A DNA stretch of 64,000 nucleotides from contig JADKKA010000022.1 in assembly GCA_016720745.1 (NCBI GenBank), positions 372,001 to 436,000 of the forward strand, written 5' to 3'. A model generated the notes under the pieces. That model was not told where the DNA came from, made no database searches, and saw nothing but the letters and a program-made list of their open reading frames with translations. Below are positions 36,621 to 45,182 of the stretch, in pieces; the first letter of the stretch is position 1, and every line of letters starts with the position of its first letter. The position numbers and the translations under genes were made by a program. Origin of the DNA: Chitinophagaceae bacterium. Lineage in GTDB: Bacteria; Bacteroidota; Bacteroidia; Chitinophagales; Chitinophagaceae.

Positions 36621-38501
36621 TCAATCCAGCTGCAAAGTCTTATCCTTCGGATATTTTACTTCATACCGGAAACTGAGTTTCGTTTCTTTTTTTGCATCCA
36701 CTGTTTGCTGCCAGGTAATTTGCTGCGTATCCTCATCCAGTTTAGCCCCCTCATATTTCCGGTCCTGCACTTCTATTTCTTTTTGGGTACTGATCGGAAA
36801 CTGATCTTCTACAATGATACTGATCGGCAGTTGTTTGTTATTGCGAATGCTGATTTCATATTGACGGGTATCTGTCCGGTTACTGCCAATAAACCTCTTG
36901 CTGCTGTATTCTTTCAGCAGGGTACGTTTTACCGCAACGCCTTTGTCTTTTCCCAATGATAAACTCAGCGTGTCGCCCGCCTTCGCCACATCCAGTAATG
37001 ATTTGCCCAAGAACGTGCCTTCAAAGAAAAGATTGGCTTCGCCGGGGAGCAGATTCAGTTCCTGCCAGTTGGTAATTTTAGCAGTGAGGTAAGCGGATTC
37101 AGCAATTTTTGGTGCGGTATAATATTCGTAAGCGGCATTCAGTTCATAGCCATCAATTTCGGCCATATAGGTTTTGCCATCATTCAGGATGGTATAAGGT
37201 TCTTTGATTTCATAAATAGTAGTAGTGGGCTGGTAACTGATGGTTGTAGTTAAAGCGGTTTCTGATTTTCGCTGTTTGTTCCGGTTGTTCTCCGACCGCT
37301 CAATATCTGTAAATCCATCCCGGTCAGCTGTGGTACCATAACCAACCACCACCACTTCTTCCAGACTTCGCTGGTTTTCTTGCAGCGTAATATTGGCCAT
37401 TCCGTTGACGGATGCCGGCACTTCCATGGTTTCCATACCAACTGCACTGATCACAATTGAATTGGAACCCGCAGGTACATTGATCTGGAAAATCCCGCCG
37501 GCATTGGTCGTAGTGCCTGTTCGCGTTCCTTTTAATACCACACTGGCACCGGCTACGGGATTACCTCTTCCATCCACAACTTTACCACTCACCGTTCCAG
37601 GTGTATAGGTAGCCTGTATCGTATTGGTCGTTTGCCGGTAAGCATAAATATATTTCAGGTACCAGGGATCCAGGGAAGGTTTATTCGCATTTTCATTGGG
37701 GTTACCGGTTGATAAAAACAGGCGGATATCTTTCCAGTCTTCCCCGCTTTGCTGAAATACATTGGCCTTGTATTGCATATTGATCGGACTACTGATATCC
37801 TTTACCCTGATATCATAAGTAGGATACCAGCCGGCTTTTTTCACCAGGTAACTGATGCTAAACTGGCTGCTGCCGGCTTCTTTGGTGCTGACCGTTACAT
37901 GTATTTCACTGGTGGAAATATCTGCCTTCTGGTTCAGTTCCTGTAACTGTTTATTCATTTTCGCCAGTTCAGCTTCCATTTTTTTGATGGTCCTGTCCGT
38001 TTCCATTTGCTTCTGGTATACTTCAGTTAATCTGGCCCTTTGCAGATCCGCTGCATCTTTCAGGTCAGCTGCTTTGAGTCCGTTATTAGCACCACCGATC
38101 TGCTGGTTTTTCAGCAGGAGTGTTTCTTCCTGTTTAAATACATTGAGGATATTTTTCTGAAGGGCAATTTTTTCTGTCTGTGCTTCTTTCAGTGCTTCCA
38201 CTTCCCTGATTTCATCCTGCTTCTGTTGTTCTTTCATGAAATTCTGCTGATGAATCACAGACAAGATGGTCACATTTCCATCTGCTTTTACCTGGATACT
38301 CTGCTTGTCAATAGAAGGGGAGATATTGGCAAATACCAGCTCCTGTTTACCGGCCATCAGGGTCGTTTTCGCCGTTCTTTCCGTTTGCGCCCCATCCAGG
38401 AATACGGTTACTTTATCAATCTTGCTTTCAATTGTTTTTTTGGGTTGCGCCAGGACGGTTTGCATTAACATGACCAGGCTGACCAGGAAGAGTAGTCTCA
38501 T
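36621..38501 (-). CDS. DUF4139 (mucoidy-inhibitor MuiA-like) protein with an inserted carboxypeptidase-regulatory domain
   Basis: 626 residues from the ATG at 38499-38501, which is followed by a signal peptide (MRLLFLVSLVMLMQTVLAQ). An upstream in-frame extension of 39 codons would encode repeat-like sequence and is rejected. The N-terminal DUF4140-like part (KVTVFLDGAQTERTAKTTL) leads into a long coiled coil (about 100-190) and a DUF4139 start (FSISYLVKKAGWYPTYDIRV). Between about 305 and 390 a CarboxypepD_reg-like domain is inserted (TVSGKVVDGRGNPVAGASVV, NGMANITLQENQRSLEEVVV) with a VVVVGYGT motif normally at the start of SusC plugs. The DUF4139 domain resumes afterwards. It is secreted; the function is unknown. 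Confidence 0.85.
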   Translation of the reverse strand: MRLLFLVSLVMLMQTVLAQPKKTIESKIDKVTVFLDGAQTERTAKTTLMAGKQELVFANISPSIDKQSIQVKADGNVTILSVIHQQNFMKEQQKQDEIREVEALKEAQTEKIALQKNILNVFKQEETLLLKNQQIGGANNGLKAADLKDAADLQRARLTEVYQKQMETDRTIKKMEAELAKMNKQLQELNQKADISTSEIHVTVSTKEAGSSQFSISYLVKKAGWYPTYDIRVKDISSPINMQYKANVFQQSGEDWKDIRLFLSTGNPNENANKPSLDPWYLKYIYAYRQTTNTIQATYTPGTVSGKVVDGRGNPVAGASVVLKGTRTGTTTNAGGIFQINVPAGSNSIVISAVGMETMEVPASVNGMANITLQENQRSLEEVVVVGYGTTADRDGFTDIERSENNRNKQRKSETALTTTISYQPTTTIYEIKEPYTILNDGKTYMAEIDGYELNAAYEYYTAPKIAESAYLTAKITNWQELNLLPGEANLFFEGTFLGKSLLDVAKAGDTLSLSLGKDKGVAVKRTLLKEYSSKRFIGSNRTDTRQYEISIRNNKQLPISIIVEDQFPISTQKEIEVQDRKYEGAKLDEDTQQITWQQTVDAKKETKLSFRYEVKYPKDKTLQLD

Positions 38502-38504
38502 AGC

Positions 38505-39010
38505 AGTGTTTTGAGGGAAGATGCGGTTTGCGGGGATTTTGCATAAAGAAAGTTCACCCCCTGGCCCCCTAAAGGGGGAAAAGGAACCTTCCTTAGAAAT
38601 TGTTTCATCATTCTTCAATCATTTGTTCGTCTGTTCTTAATTTAGGTTTCGGCTAGTGGGGTTCGGTAAGTGGGAATTGGCCAGTGGCAAGTGGCGAGTG
38701 ACAAGTGGGGAAAAACGAGAGACCATTCTTTTATCCTTCAATCCATAGTAAGAGTAGTTTCTCCGCTTTTCCGCAGGATGATTCGCAAGGGGTTGGGGGT
38801 GTAGTTTTTCCCCTTCAGTAGTTGGGGATAATACTTCATCATTCTTCAATCATTTGGTCGTCTGTTCTTATTTCGGCCCCCACTAGCCACTATCCACTAG
38901 CCACTCGCCCCTCGCCTCTCGCCTCTCTCTATTTCCATCAACGGCAAACTTTTATCAATTCAAAGTGTTAGCTTTAGCGACTATAAAAACCTTTAATTAA
39001 AAGCATAATC
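38505..39010. repeat. Repeat-rich intergenic region upstream of the DUF4139 gene
   Basis: Contains a C/G palindrome (CCCCCTAAAGGGGG, near 38565-38578), two AATCATTTG(T/G)TCGTCTGTTCTTA phrases (about 38618 and 38848), GTGGCAAGTGGCGAGTG-type octamers (38680-38705), a GCCACTCGCCCC array (38877-38925) and a TTCCCCTTCAGTAGTTGGGG palindrome near 38807. No gene was recognised. Confidence 0.65.
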
Positions 39011-39013
39011 AAG

Positions 39014-39541
39014 ATGAAAAAAATCCTTCCATTGGCCTTTACCGCCTTTTTACTATTTAGCTCCGTTATTCTTCATGCACAGGATGACAAGTCTAAACGT
39101 CCCAGTCCGCCAGCAACTGCTACCGGAAAAATCGGAAATACCACCATTACTATTAATTATAGCCAGCCTTCTGTAAAAGGAAGGGAGATCGGAAAGGACC
39201 TCGAGCCCAAAGAAGGAAAAGTATGGCGCACGGGTGCCAATGAAGCCACTGTTTTTGAAACAGATGGCGATATCAAAGTAGAAGGTAAACCCCTTGCCAA
39301 AGGAAAATATGCCCTGTTCACTATTAAGAACGGAAACGACTGGACCATCATCTTCAATACAAAATCAAGTCAGTGGGGCGCTTTTGGATACAAAGAAGCA
39401 GAAGATGCCCTGCGGGTACAGGTGAAGGGTAGTAGCACTGCTGCTGATGTGACCGAGCAACTGACATTTACAATTTCGAATAGCGGAATGATCAGCCTGC
39501 ACTGGGGTAATCTGGCAGTATCTTTTACAGTTAGTGAATAA
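39014..39541 (+). CDS. DUF2911 domain secreted protein
   Basis: 175 residues with a signal peptide (ending ILHAQ near residue 22). The mature part matches DUF2911 as common in Bacteroidota: ITINYSQPSVKGREIGKDLE, GKVWRTGANEATVFETDGDI, LAKGKYALFTIKNGNDWTII, then NTKSSQWGAF and the ending ISLHWGNLAVSF. Domain function is unknown; members are periplasmic or outer-membrane-associated. A terminator hairpin follows immediately downstream. Confidence 0.92.
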   Translation: MKKILPLAFTAFLLFSSVILHAQDDKSKRPSPPATATGKIGNTTITINYSQPSVKGREIGKDLEPKEGKVWRTGANEATVFETDGDIKVEGKPLAKGKYALFTIKNGNDWTIIFNTKSSQWGAFGYKEAEDALRVQVKGSSTAADVTEQLTFTISNSGMISLHWGNLAVSFTVSE

Positions 39542-39560
39542 AAGATTTCAATAAAGTAAA

Positions 39561-39592
39561 GAAGCCCTGCTACTTCCTGTAGCGGGGCTTCT
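39561..39592 (+). terminator. Intrinsic terminator after the DUF2911 gene
   Basis: GAAGCCCTGCTAC and GTAGCGGGGCTTC form a 13-bp stem (one T-G pair) with a short loop, 19 nt after the stop codon, followed by TTATTTAAG. The T-tract is weak but the stem is strong. Confidence 0.8.
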
Positions 39593-39601
39593 TATTTAAG
39601 T

Positions 39602-39814
39602 TGGTATGTTGAAAGGTTGATAAGTTGGAATGGTTGAGAAGTTGAGTGGTTGAGGGTTGAGGGTTGAGTAGTTGAGATGGTTCGGTCACCCGAAGCGTTT
39701 GTTTTTAGAACTCCTGCCTCCGGTTATTTAACTGACGACTGGTAGACTGACAGACTGATAGACTGCCGACTGTCGACTGCCGACTTATCTTCTCCCCTTT
39801 AGGGGATGGGGGTC
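39602..39814. repeat. Composite interspersed element, copy 2 (inverted)
   Basis: On the plus strand: GGTTGAG-type units (39605-39680, reverse of CTCAAC), a core (39691-39735, reverse of AGGAGTTCTAAAAACAAACG with GGAGGCAGG), and a GACTGACAGACTGAT-type array (39733-39786, reverse of CAGTC units). This is the same element as at 36.3 kb in the opposite direction. A C/G palindrome (CCCCTTTAGGGG) near 39795 abuts the sucC stop. No gene. Confidence 0.8.
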
Positions 39815-41026
39815 CTAGGCTACAGCTTTCTTCACCAGCTCAGCCGCCTCACTCAATAAGATCGCAGACTGAACTTTAAGACCGCTTTCATCAATCAGCT
39901 TCTTGGCTTCCACAGCATTGGTACCCTGTAAACGTACAATGATCGGGATATTGATATTGCCAAGGTTTTTATAAGCATCAATCACCCCCTGTGCTACCCG
40001 GTCACAACGAACGATACCGCCAAAAATATTGATCAGGATGGCTTTTACAGCAGGATCTTTCATAATGATCTTGAATCCGGCTTCCACCGTCTGGGCATTT
40101 GCCGTACCACCTACATCCAGGAAATTGGCCGGCTCACCACCACTCAGTTTGATCATGTCCATGGTCGCCATTGCTAAACCGGCACCATTTACCATGCATC
40201 CGACATTACCATCCAGTTTTACAAAATTCAGATTGTATTGTCCGGCTTCCACCTCTGTAGGATCTTCCTCAGTAACATCTCTCAATGAAGCCAGGTCCGC
40301 ATGACGCATCAGCGCATTTTCGTCCAGGTTCATTTTGCAATCCACTGCAATAATTTTATCATCCGAGGCTTTGAACAAAGGATTAATCTCCAGCATGGAA
40401 CAATCCAGTCCGGAATAGGCATTATAAAGATTGGTCACAAATTTTGTACAGTTCTTAAATGCTTCTCCGCTCAATCCCAGGTTAAAAGCAATCTTTCTTG
40501 CCTGGAAGGGTTGTAATCCGCCGGAAGGGTGTACCCACTCTTTAAAGATTTTCTCGGGAGTATCATGCGCCACATCTTCAATATTCATTCCGCCTTCGGT
40601 GCTGTACATGATTACATTCTGCCCCTTACTGCGGTCAAGCAGGATGGAGAGATAGAATTCCTTACGCTCACTCGGACCATCATAATACATATCCGCCGCC
40701 ACATATATTTTATTAACCACTTTACCAGCAGGTCCGGTTTGTACTGTTACCAGGGTACCTCCCAGAATTTTGCTGGAAAATTCCTGGATATCTTCCAGTG
40801 ACTTGGCCACTTTTACACCATTCATTCCATTTTCTTTTATGGCACCCTTGCCACGGCCACCTGCATGGATCTGGGCCTTCACTACCGCGAACTTGCTGCC
40901 GGTCTGGGTTTTGATCTGACGATAAGCATCTTCCGCTTCCTGCACAGTGGAACAGGCATATCCTTCCTGAACAGGGACATTGTATTTTTTCAGTAATTCC
41001 TTGGCCTGGTATTCATGGAGATTCAT
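39815..41026 (-). CDS. sucC: Succinyl-CoA synthetase (ADP-forming) subunit beta
   Basis: 403 residues from the ATG at 41024-41026, starting MNLHEYQAKELLKKYNVPVQ as in nearly all SucC proteins; an upstream open extension of 93 codons is discarded. SucC with SucD converts succinyl-CoA to succinate with ATP or GTP formation in the TCA cycle. ATP-grasp features are AQIHAGGRGKGAIKENGMNG, LEINPLFK, and CKMNLDENALMRHADLASLR; the late GGTANAQTVEAGFKIIMKDP and IIVRLQGTNAVEAKKLIDES are family signatures. The subunit-alpha gene sucD is not adjacent in this window. Confidence 0.97.
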   Translation of the reverse strand: MNLHEYQAKELLKKYNVPVQEGYACSTVQEAEDAYRQIKTQTGSKFAVVKAQIHAGGRGKGAIKENGMNGVKVAKSLEDIQEFSSKILGGTLVTVQTGPAGKVVNKIYVAADMYYDGPSERKEFYLSILLDRSKGQNVIMYSTEGGMNIEDVAHDTPEKIFKEWVHPSGGLQPFQARKIAFNLGLSGEAFKNCTKFVTNLYNAYSGLDCSMLEINPLFKASDDKIIAVDCKMNLDENALMRHADLASLRDVTEEDPTEVEAGQYNLNFVKLDGNVGCMVNGAGLAMATMDMIKLSGGEPANFLDVGGTANAQTVEAGFKIIMKDPAVKAILINIFGGIVRCDRVAQGVIDAYKNLGNINIPIIVRLQGTNAVEAKKLIDESGLKVQSAILLSEAAELVKKAVA

Positions 41027-41113
41027 CTTGTAAAAATTTGTCGCGAAGATAAGGAAGGCGCTTTGAATGCTGTCGGCCCGGGAGATTTTTTGCAGATACT
41101 GTACCTTACAGCC

Positions 41114-41917
41114 ATGTACCGACTGCTCCTGTTTGCCCTCTTGCTGGGTTCCTGTGGGGTTGCTCCCCGGTTGCACTGGCCCGCCAGACAATCTGACCTG
41201 GGTGGATCTGCTTTTTACCGGCAGGCCGCCGCCATGGGTTGGCAATCCAGGGATTCTCTGGTAACAAAAGAATTGCTGAAGGGAAATATCCCGGCATTCC
41301 TGCAACGGTTTCGTCCGGTGAAAATATCATTGACAGATAGCCTTACCGGTAAAACCATCCGGGCCGTTTTTTATGCGGCACCGGATTATCTTTCCCTGGG
41401 AACCAATTCTGACTGGGCCCGGATTAATATTACTCCCATGGCGGCACAAAAACTGGCCGACAGCCTGGGTTGTTTTTTACCCACCCGTAAAATGGTGGAT
41501 GATATTTACCGGGCTTCCACTGTGAAACTGCCACCGGTACCCATGTATGCTTTCCGAGACAGTACCCCCACGATGTGGCAGCACCACCTGATTATTGAAG
41601 GCCAAAGAAAGGGGAGGAAGGGTTTGATTGCAGGAATCAAAAAAGACCTGGTGATCAGTGCTGCAGTTAAAAACGACAAAAGACCCAACCGGGTCGCCAT
41701 CTATGGCTGGCACCAGCCTAATGGAAAACCGATTCAGCCCCTTTATACTGGTCATGTTAACTGGTGGGTGGATTATAGTCAGGGCGTACGGTTGATTTAC
41801 CGGAAAATAAAACTGAATGGAAAATGGATGGATTATACGGAACTCCTGCATCATCCCCGCTATAAGCAGCTCTTATGTGATGAAGAAGACTGTGACTTTT
41901 ACCGCTACAGTTATTAA
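41114..41917 (+). CDS. Lipoprotein of unknown function
   Basis: 267 residues from the ATG at 41114-41116; an open extension upstream lacks a credible start because the divergent sucC promoter lies there. The N-terminus (MYRLLLFALLLGSCGVAPR) is a typical lipobox with Cys14, so it is likely anchored in the outer or inner membrane. The rest is not recognised; it contains FRPVKISLTDSLTGKTIRAV, TNSDWARINITPMAAQKLAD and a final YTGHVNWWVDYSQGVRLIYR segment with GHxxWW residues. It is divergent from sucC and precedes the porin gene by about 110 nt. Confidence 0.78.
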   Translation: MYRLLLFALLLGSCGVAPRLHWPARQSDLGGSAFYRQAAAMGWQSRDSLVTKELLKGNIPAFLQRFRPVKISLTDSLTGKTIRAVFYAAPDYLSLGTNSDWARINITPMAAQKLADSLGCFLPTRKMVDDIYRASTVKLPPVPMYAFRDSTPTMWQHHLIIEGQRKGRKGLIAGIKKDLVISAAVKNDKRPNRVAIYGWHQPNGKPIQPLYTGHVNWWVDYSQGVRLIYRKIKLNGKWMDYTELLHHPRYKQLLCDEEDCDFYRYSY

Positions 41918-41986
41918 AAAAGCCTTTTGATCCTGTTCCTGACACTGCTATTGCAGCATTTAACGACTTGTTTTGGCCCCAGACCC

Positions 41987-41994
41987 TACCTTTG
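41987..41994 (+). promoter_or_regulatory. -7 promoter box of the porin gene
   Basis: TACCTTTG is an exact TAnnTTTG match. It lies inside the only long frame upstream of the porin signal peptide, so translation should begin downstream of about 42000. Confidence 0.45.
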
Positions 41995-42030
41995 CCTGCG
42001 GCAGAAATCATTTATCTTAAAAGTATTTTC

Positions 42031-44058
42031 CTGAGCTACAAAGCAATATATATCCTGACGGTTACACTCTTCCTTTCCACCGGCCTTTTGCAGGCCCAGG
42101 AACAAATCATGGGTCGGATGCAACGGTTGGGCGGGGGTATCCGATCGATGACCGGTGGCAGTAGTACCGATAGTTTGCGTCGCCGCGATAAACATGAAGA
42201 CTCGATCACCATTTATTTTCGTTACCTCGATTCAACCGGTACTTTTAAGCTGGACTCCTCGGTCAATGATTTTACCCGCCGCTATCCTGTGCCCGGAACC
42301 CATATTTATCTTGGCAATACAGGACTGGCCTCAAAATCCCTGCTTTTTTCACCCGTGATGCAGTCCGGTTTTGATCCGGGCTTTCATGCTTTTGATGTAT
42401 ATAAATGGACCCTGGATAAAGTCCGGTTCTTTAATACCACCCGCCCATATTCCGAACTGAATTATTTTTTGGGCAGCAGGGTAGAGCAGATCATTGAAGT
42501 AATGCATACCCAGAATATCAAGCCGAACTGGAATTTTGCATTTCAATACCGGCTGATCAATGCCCCCGGTTTTTTTCAGAATCAGCGGACCAATCATAAT
42601 AATTACCTGTTCAATTCCCGGTTCCAGTCCAAAAATCTGCGTTACACCAATTATGTGGTGTTACTGGGAAATAAAATGCTGGCTGCGGAGAACGGTGGGA
42701 TCATTGATACAACGAATATCCTGGATGACCCAATTTATAAAGAGCGTTACAATATCAGTACGAACCTGGGTGGGGCCAATCCCTTTTCCTCTAATTTTTT
42801 TGGCAGTAAGATCAATACCGGTAACCGGTACAACGAGTTCACAGTGCTGCTTCGGCAGCAGTATGATTTTGGTAAAAAAGATTCCATCGTTACTGACTCT
42901 ACGGTAACACCTCTCTTTTATCCCCGCCTTCGGTTTGAACATACCCTGCAGCTGGATAAAAATAAATATGTATACCAGGATTATATCGGCGACTCCCTGT
43001 ATTACCGGAAGTACTATGATACTTCCATCGGCAGAGCAACTGATACCCTGTTACTGGTGGAAAGGTGGAGAACACTTAGTAATGATTTTTCTATCACCCA
43101 GTTTCCGGATGCCAAAAACCAGAATCAGTTTATCAAGATCGGACTAACGATACAGAATATCCTGGGCGAACTCTCTACAGGCCGAAAAACATTTTTCAAT
43201 ACAATGGGGCATGCGGAGTACCGAAACCGCAGCCGGAACCAGCAATGGGATATTGCCGCCAGCGGAAAACTTTTTTTCACCGGCTTCAATGCAGGCGATT
43301 TTGATGCACATTTCAGCCTGCAGCGCCTGCTCGGAAAAAAACTGGGTTATCTGCAACTGGGTTTTGAAAATGCCAGCCGGCAGCCATCCTTTCTCTTCGA
43401 CAGCCGCAGCAGTTTTTACCTGATGAAGTCGGCCGTAAACCTGAAAAAGGAAAACAATACCCACTTATTTGCCACTTATTTCCTGCCCTCCTTTAAGCTC
43501 AGGATCAGCGGACACTATTACCTGATTACGAACTACACCTATTTCACCTCATATTATAAAGTGAACCAGGAAAACTCCCTTTTCAATTTGCTGCAGATCG
43601 CTATCCACAAAACCATCAAACTGGGAAAACGCTGGAACTGGCATGCAGATATCTGGTTCCAGCAAAAAATCGGAAATGTGGCATTGAATGTACCGGTGAT
43701 CTATACCCGCAACCGGATCGGGTATGAAGGAAACCTCGGTTTCAAAAACCTGGATATTGCTATCGGTACCGAAATCAAGTACCGCGCTGCGTATAAAGCC
43801 GATGGCTACTCACCGGTACTGGGACAGTTTTACTACCAGGACCAGACAACTATCAGCAATAGCCTGCCTGATGTGTCCGCTTATTTACATTTTCGAATCC
43901 GGCCCTTCAAAGCTTTCATTCGTGCCGAGAACCTGAATACTGCCCGTAAAATGAGTAACGGGGGATTTGGCTTTACGAACAATAACCTGGTGGCCCCGGG
44001 TTATGCCCTGCCGGGATTACAAATCCGCCTGGGGGTATGGTGGAGTTTTGTTAATTGA
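42031..44058 (+). CDS. Putative outer-membrane porin (Porin_10-like), no ATG start
   Basis: About 675 residues. The frame is open from 41968 (TTG), but a perfect promoter -7 box at 41987 lies inside that part. The first good start giving a complete signal peptide is CTG at 42031 (SYKAIYILTVTLFLSTGLLQ, then AQ), so I use that; TTG at 41968 or ATT near 42010 remain possible. The mature part is a Bacteroidota putative porin: YLDSTGTFKLDSSVNDFTRR, LGNTGLASKSLLFSPVMQSG, FYKWTLDKVRFFNTTRPYSE-like (VYKWTLDKVRFFNTTRPYSE) and many amphipathic strands, ending PGLQIRLGVWWSFVN with a C-terminal aromatic strand. It would form a beta-barrel in the outer membrane. The substrate is unknown. Confidence 0.82.
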   Translation: MSYKAIYILTVTLFLSTGLLQAQEQIMGRMQRLGGGIRSMTGGSSTDSLRRRDKHEDSITIYFRYLDSTGTFKLDSSVNDFTRRYPVPGTHIYLGNTGLASKSLLFSPVMQSGFDPGFHAFDVYKWTLDKVRFFNTTRPYSELNYFLGSRVEQIIEVMHTQNIKPNWNFAFQYRLINAPGFFQNQRTNHNNYLFNSRFQSKNLRYTNYVVLLGNKMLAAENGGIIDTTNILDDPIYKERYNISTNLGGANPFSSNFFGSKINTGNRYNEFTVLLRQQYDFGKKDSIVTDSTVTPLFYPRLRFEHTLQLDKNKYVYQDYIGDSLYYRKYYDTSIGRATDTLLLVERWRTLSNDFSITQFPDAKNQNQFIKIGLTIQNILGELSTGRKTFFNTMGHAEYRNRSRNQQWDIAASGKLFFTGFNAGDFDAHFSLQRLLGKKLGYLQLGFENASRQPSFLFDSRSSFYLMKSAVNLKKENNTHLFATYFLPSFKLRISGHYYLITNYTYFTSYYKVNQENSLFNLLQIAIHKTIKLGKRWNWHADIWFQQKIGNVALNVPVIYTRNRIGYEGNLGFKNLDIAIGTEIKYRAAYKADGYSPVLGQFYYQDQTTISNSLPDVSAYLHFRIRPFKAFIRAENLNTARKMSNGGFGFTNNNLVAPGYALPGLQIRLGVWWSFVN

Positions 44059-44112
44059 TTATCAAAGTTTTACCGGTTGAGTCCCCTCATATGATTCTTT
44101 CTGATTACTTAC

Positions 44113-44120
44113 TATCTTTG
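44113..44120 (+). promoter_or_regulatory. -7 promoter box heading the metal-handling gene group
   Basis: TATCTTTG matches TAnnTTTG and ends 8 nt before the ATG at 44129, the first gene of a same-strand series up to 49713. Confidence 0.5.
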
Positions 44121-44128
44121 TAAAACTG

Positions 44129-44521
44129 ATGAAAAAAGGACTTGCCGTCATATCATTATTTATTTACCTGGCAGCTACCAGTGGCATTATAATTAATGCT
44201 CACTACTGCATGAAAAGTCTGGTATCAGTCAAACTTTTCGAGACCAGTGTAGACAAATGCGGACAGTGCGGAATGGAGATGCATGATAATCCCGGATGCT
44301 GTCATGACGATACCCGTTTTCTGAAACTGGTACAGGATCAGGTTAAAGTGCCCGGAATTATTTTTGAACTCCAGCCACCGGAATCTATCCCGGCTGACGA
44401 CCATTCTTTATTAGTAGCCTCTCTTTTCAATCTGAAATCAGAAAGGCATTTTCAAAATCATTCTCCCCCTTTATTATCCGAACAGGATACTTATTTAAGA
44501 CTTCAGGTTTTCAGGATTTGA
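44129..44521 (+). CDS. HYC_CC_PP family small secreted protein
   Basis: 130 residues. A signal-like hydrophobic segment (about 5-23) leads to INAHYCMKS (His25-Tyr26-Cys27), then DKCGQCGMEM (Cys44, Cys47), NPGCCHDD (Cys57, Cys58) and ELQPPESIP. These are the name-giving features of the HYC_CC_PP family, found in Bacteroidota next to metal-handling genes. The paired cysteines, His and Met residues look like a thiol/thioether metal site, likely copper (inference). It is the first gene of a same-strand run with HMA proteins and a TonB-dependent receptor. Confidence 0.88.
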   Translation: MKKGLAVISLFIYLAATSGIIINAHYCMKSLVSVKLFETSVDKCGQCGMEMHDNPGCCHDDTRFLKLVQDQVKVPGIIFELQPPESIPADDHSLLVASLFNLKSERHFQNHSPPLLSEQDTYLRLQVFRI

Positions 44522-44600
44522 TACCCATCAAAGTCAGTCTTATTATGCCCCACCCGGCGGCATGTTTCAATTTATTATATTCATCTTAAACTCATTTACA

Positions 44601-45155
44601 ATGAAAACATTGAAAATATTTTCGCTTGCAGCAGTATCTATGTTGCTCAGTACCGTCCTTATTGCCCAGTCAAAAACAGAAACCTTTAAGGTGTCAGGCA
44701 ATTGCGGCATGTGTAAAACAAAAATTGAAAAAGCAGCAAAAGATGCAGGAGCCAAAGAAGCCAGCTGGAATGCAGACAGCAAAGAACTGACGGTTACCTA
44801 CAAAAGCAGTTCAACCAATGCGGCTAAGATCCAGGAAAAAATTGCAGCAGTAGGTTATGATAATGTGGGTTTTAAAGCTACCAATGAAGCTTATGACAAA
44901 CTGCATGGTTGCTGCAAATATGAAAGAGCTACTGCCAGCGAAGAAATGGATTGCTGTAAAGATGGTAAATGCAGCATGGCTGGTCATGATGGTAAGGATT
45001 GTTGCAAAAAGGATGGTGCCAAAATGGATTGCGGCAAGGCCGGACATGATGGCAAAGATTGCTGTAAGAAAGAAGAAGGGAAAATGGATTGCTGCAAAGA
45101 TGGTAAATGCAGTATGCCCGGTCATGACGGGAAGGATTGTTGCAAAAAATCTTAA
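44601..45155 (+). CDS. Secreted HMA-domain protein with Cys-rich repeat tail
   Basis: 184 residues from the ATG at 44601 (an open extension 13 codons upstream lacks signal-peptide logic). The signal peptide ends near residue 22 (STVLIAQ). A heavy-metal-associated (HMA) domain follows, with SGNCGMCKTKIEK (Cys35, Cys38), then LHGCCKY at its end. Residues about 113-184 are a repeat tail: MDCCKDGKCSMAGHDGKDCC appears twice almost unchanged, with a shorter version between (MDCGKAGHDGKDCCKK). The tail holds about 15 cysteines plus Met and His, like a metallothionein. It probably carries Cu(I) or a similar soft metal outside the cytoplasm. Confidence 0.87.
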   Translation: MKTLKIFSLAAVSMLLSTVLIAQSKTETFKVSGNCGMCKTKIEKAAKDAGAKEASWNADSKELTVTYKSSSTNAAKIQEKIAAVGYDNVGFKATNEAYDKLHGCCKYERATASEEMDCCKDGKCSMAGHDGKDCCKKDGAKMDCGKAGHDGKDCCKKEEGKMDCCKDGKCSMPGHDGKDCCKKS

Positions 45156-45182
45156 TTTCAGATTGAAAAACAACCTTCACCC

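Noticed and set aside
38637..38849. 70-codon minus-strand frame upstream of DUF4139
   Set aside because: Consists of repeat-derived phrases such as LVTRHLPLANSHLPNPTS; no start signal or family.
39815..41305. Longer sucC frame with 93 extra N-terminal residues
   Set aside because: SucC proteins start at MNLHEYQ; the extra part is antisense to the lipoprotein gene and the divergent promoter.
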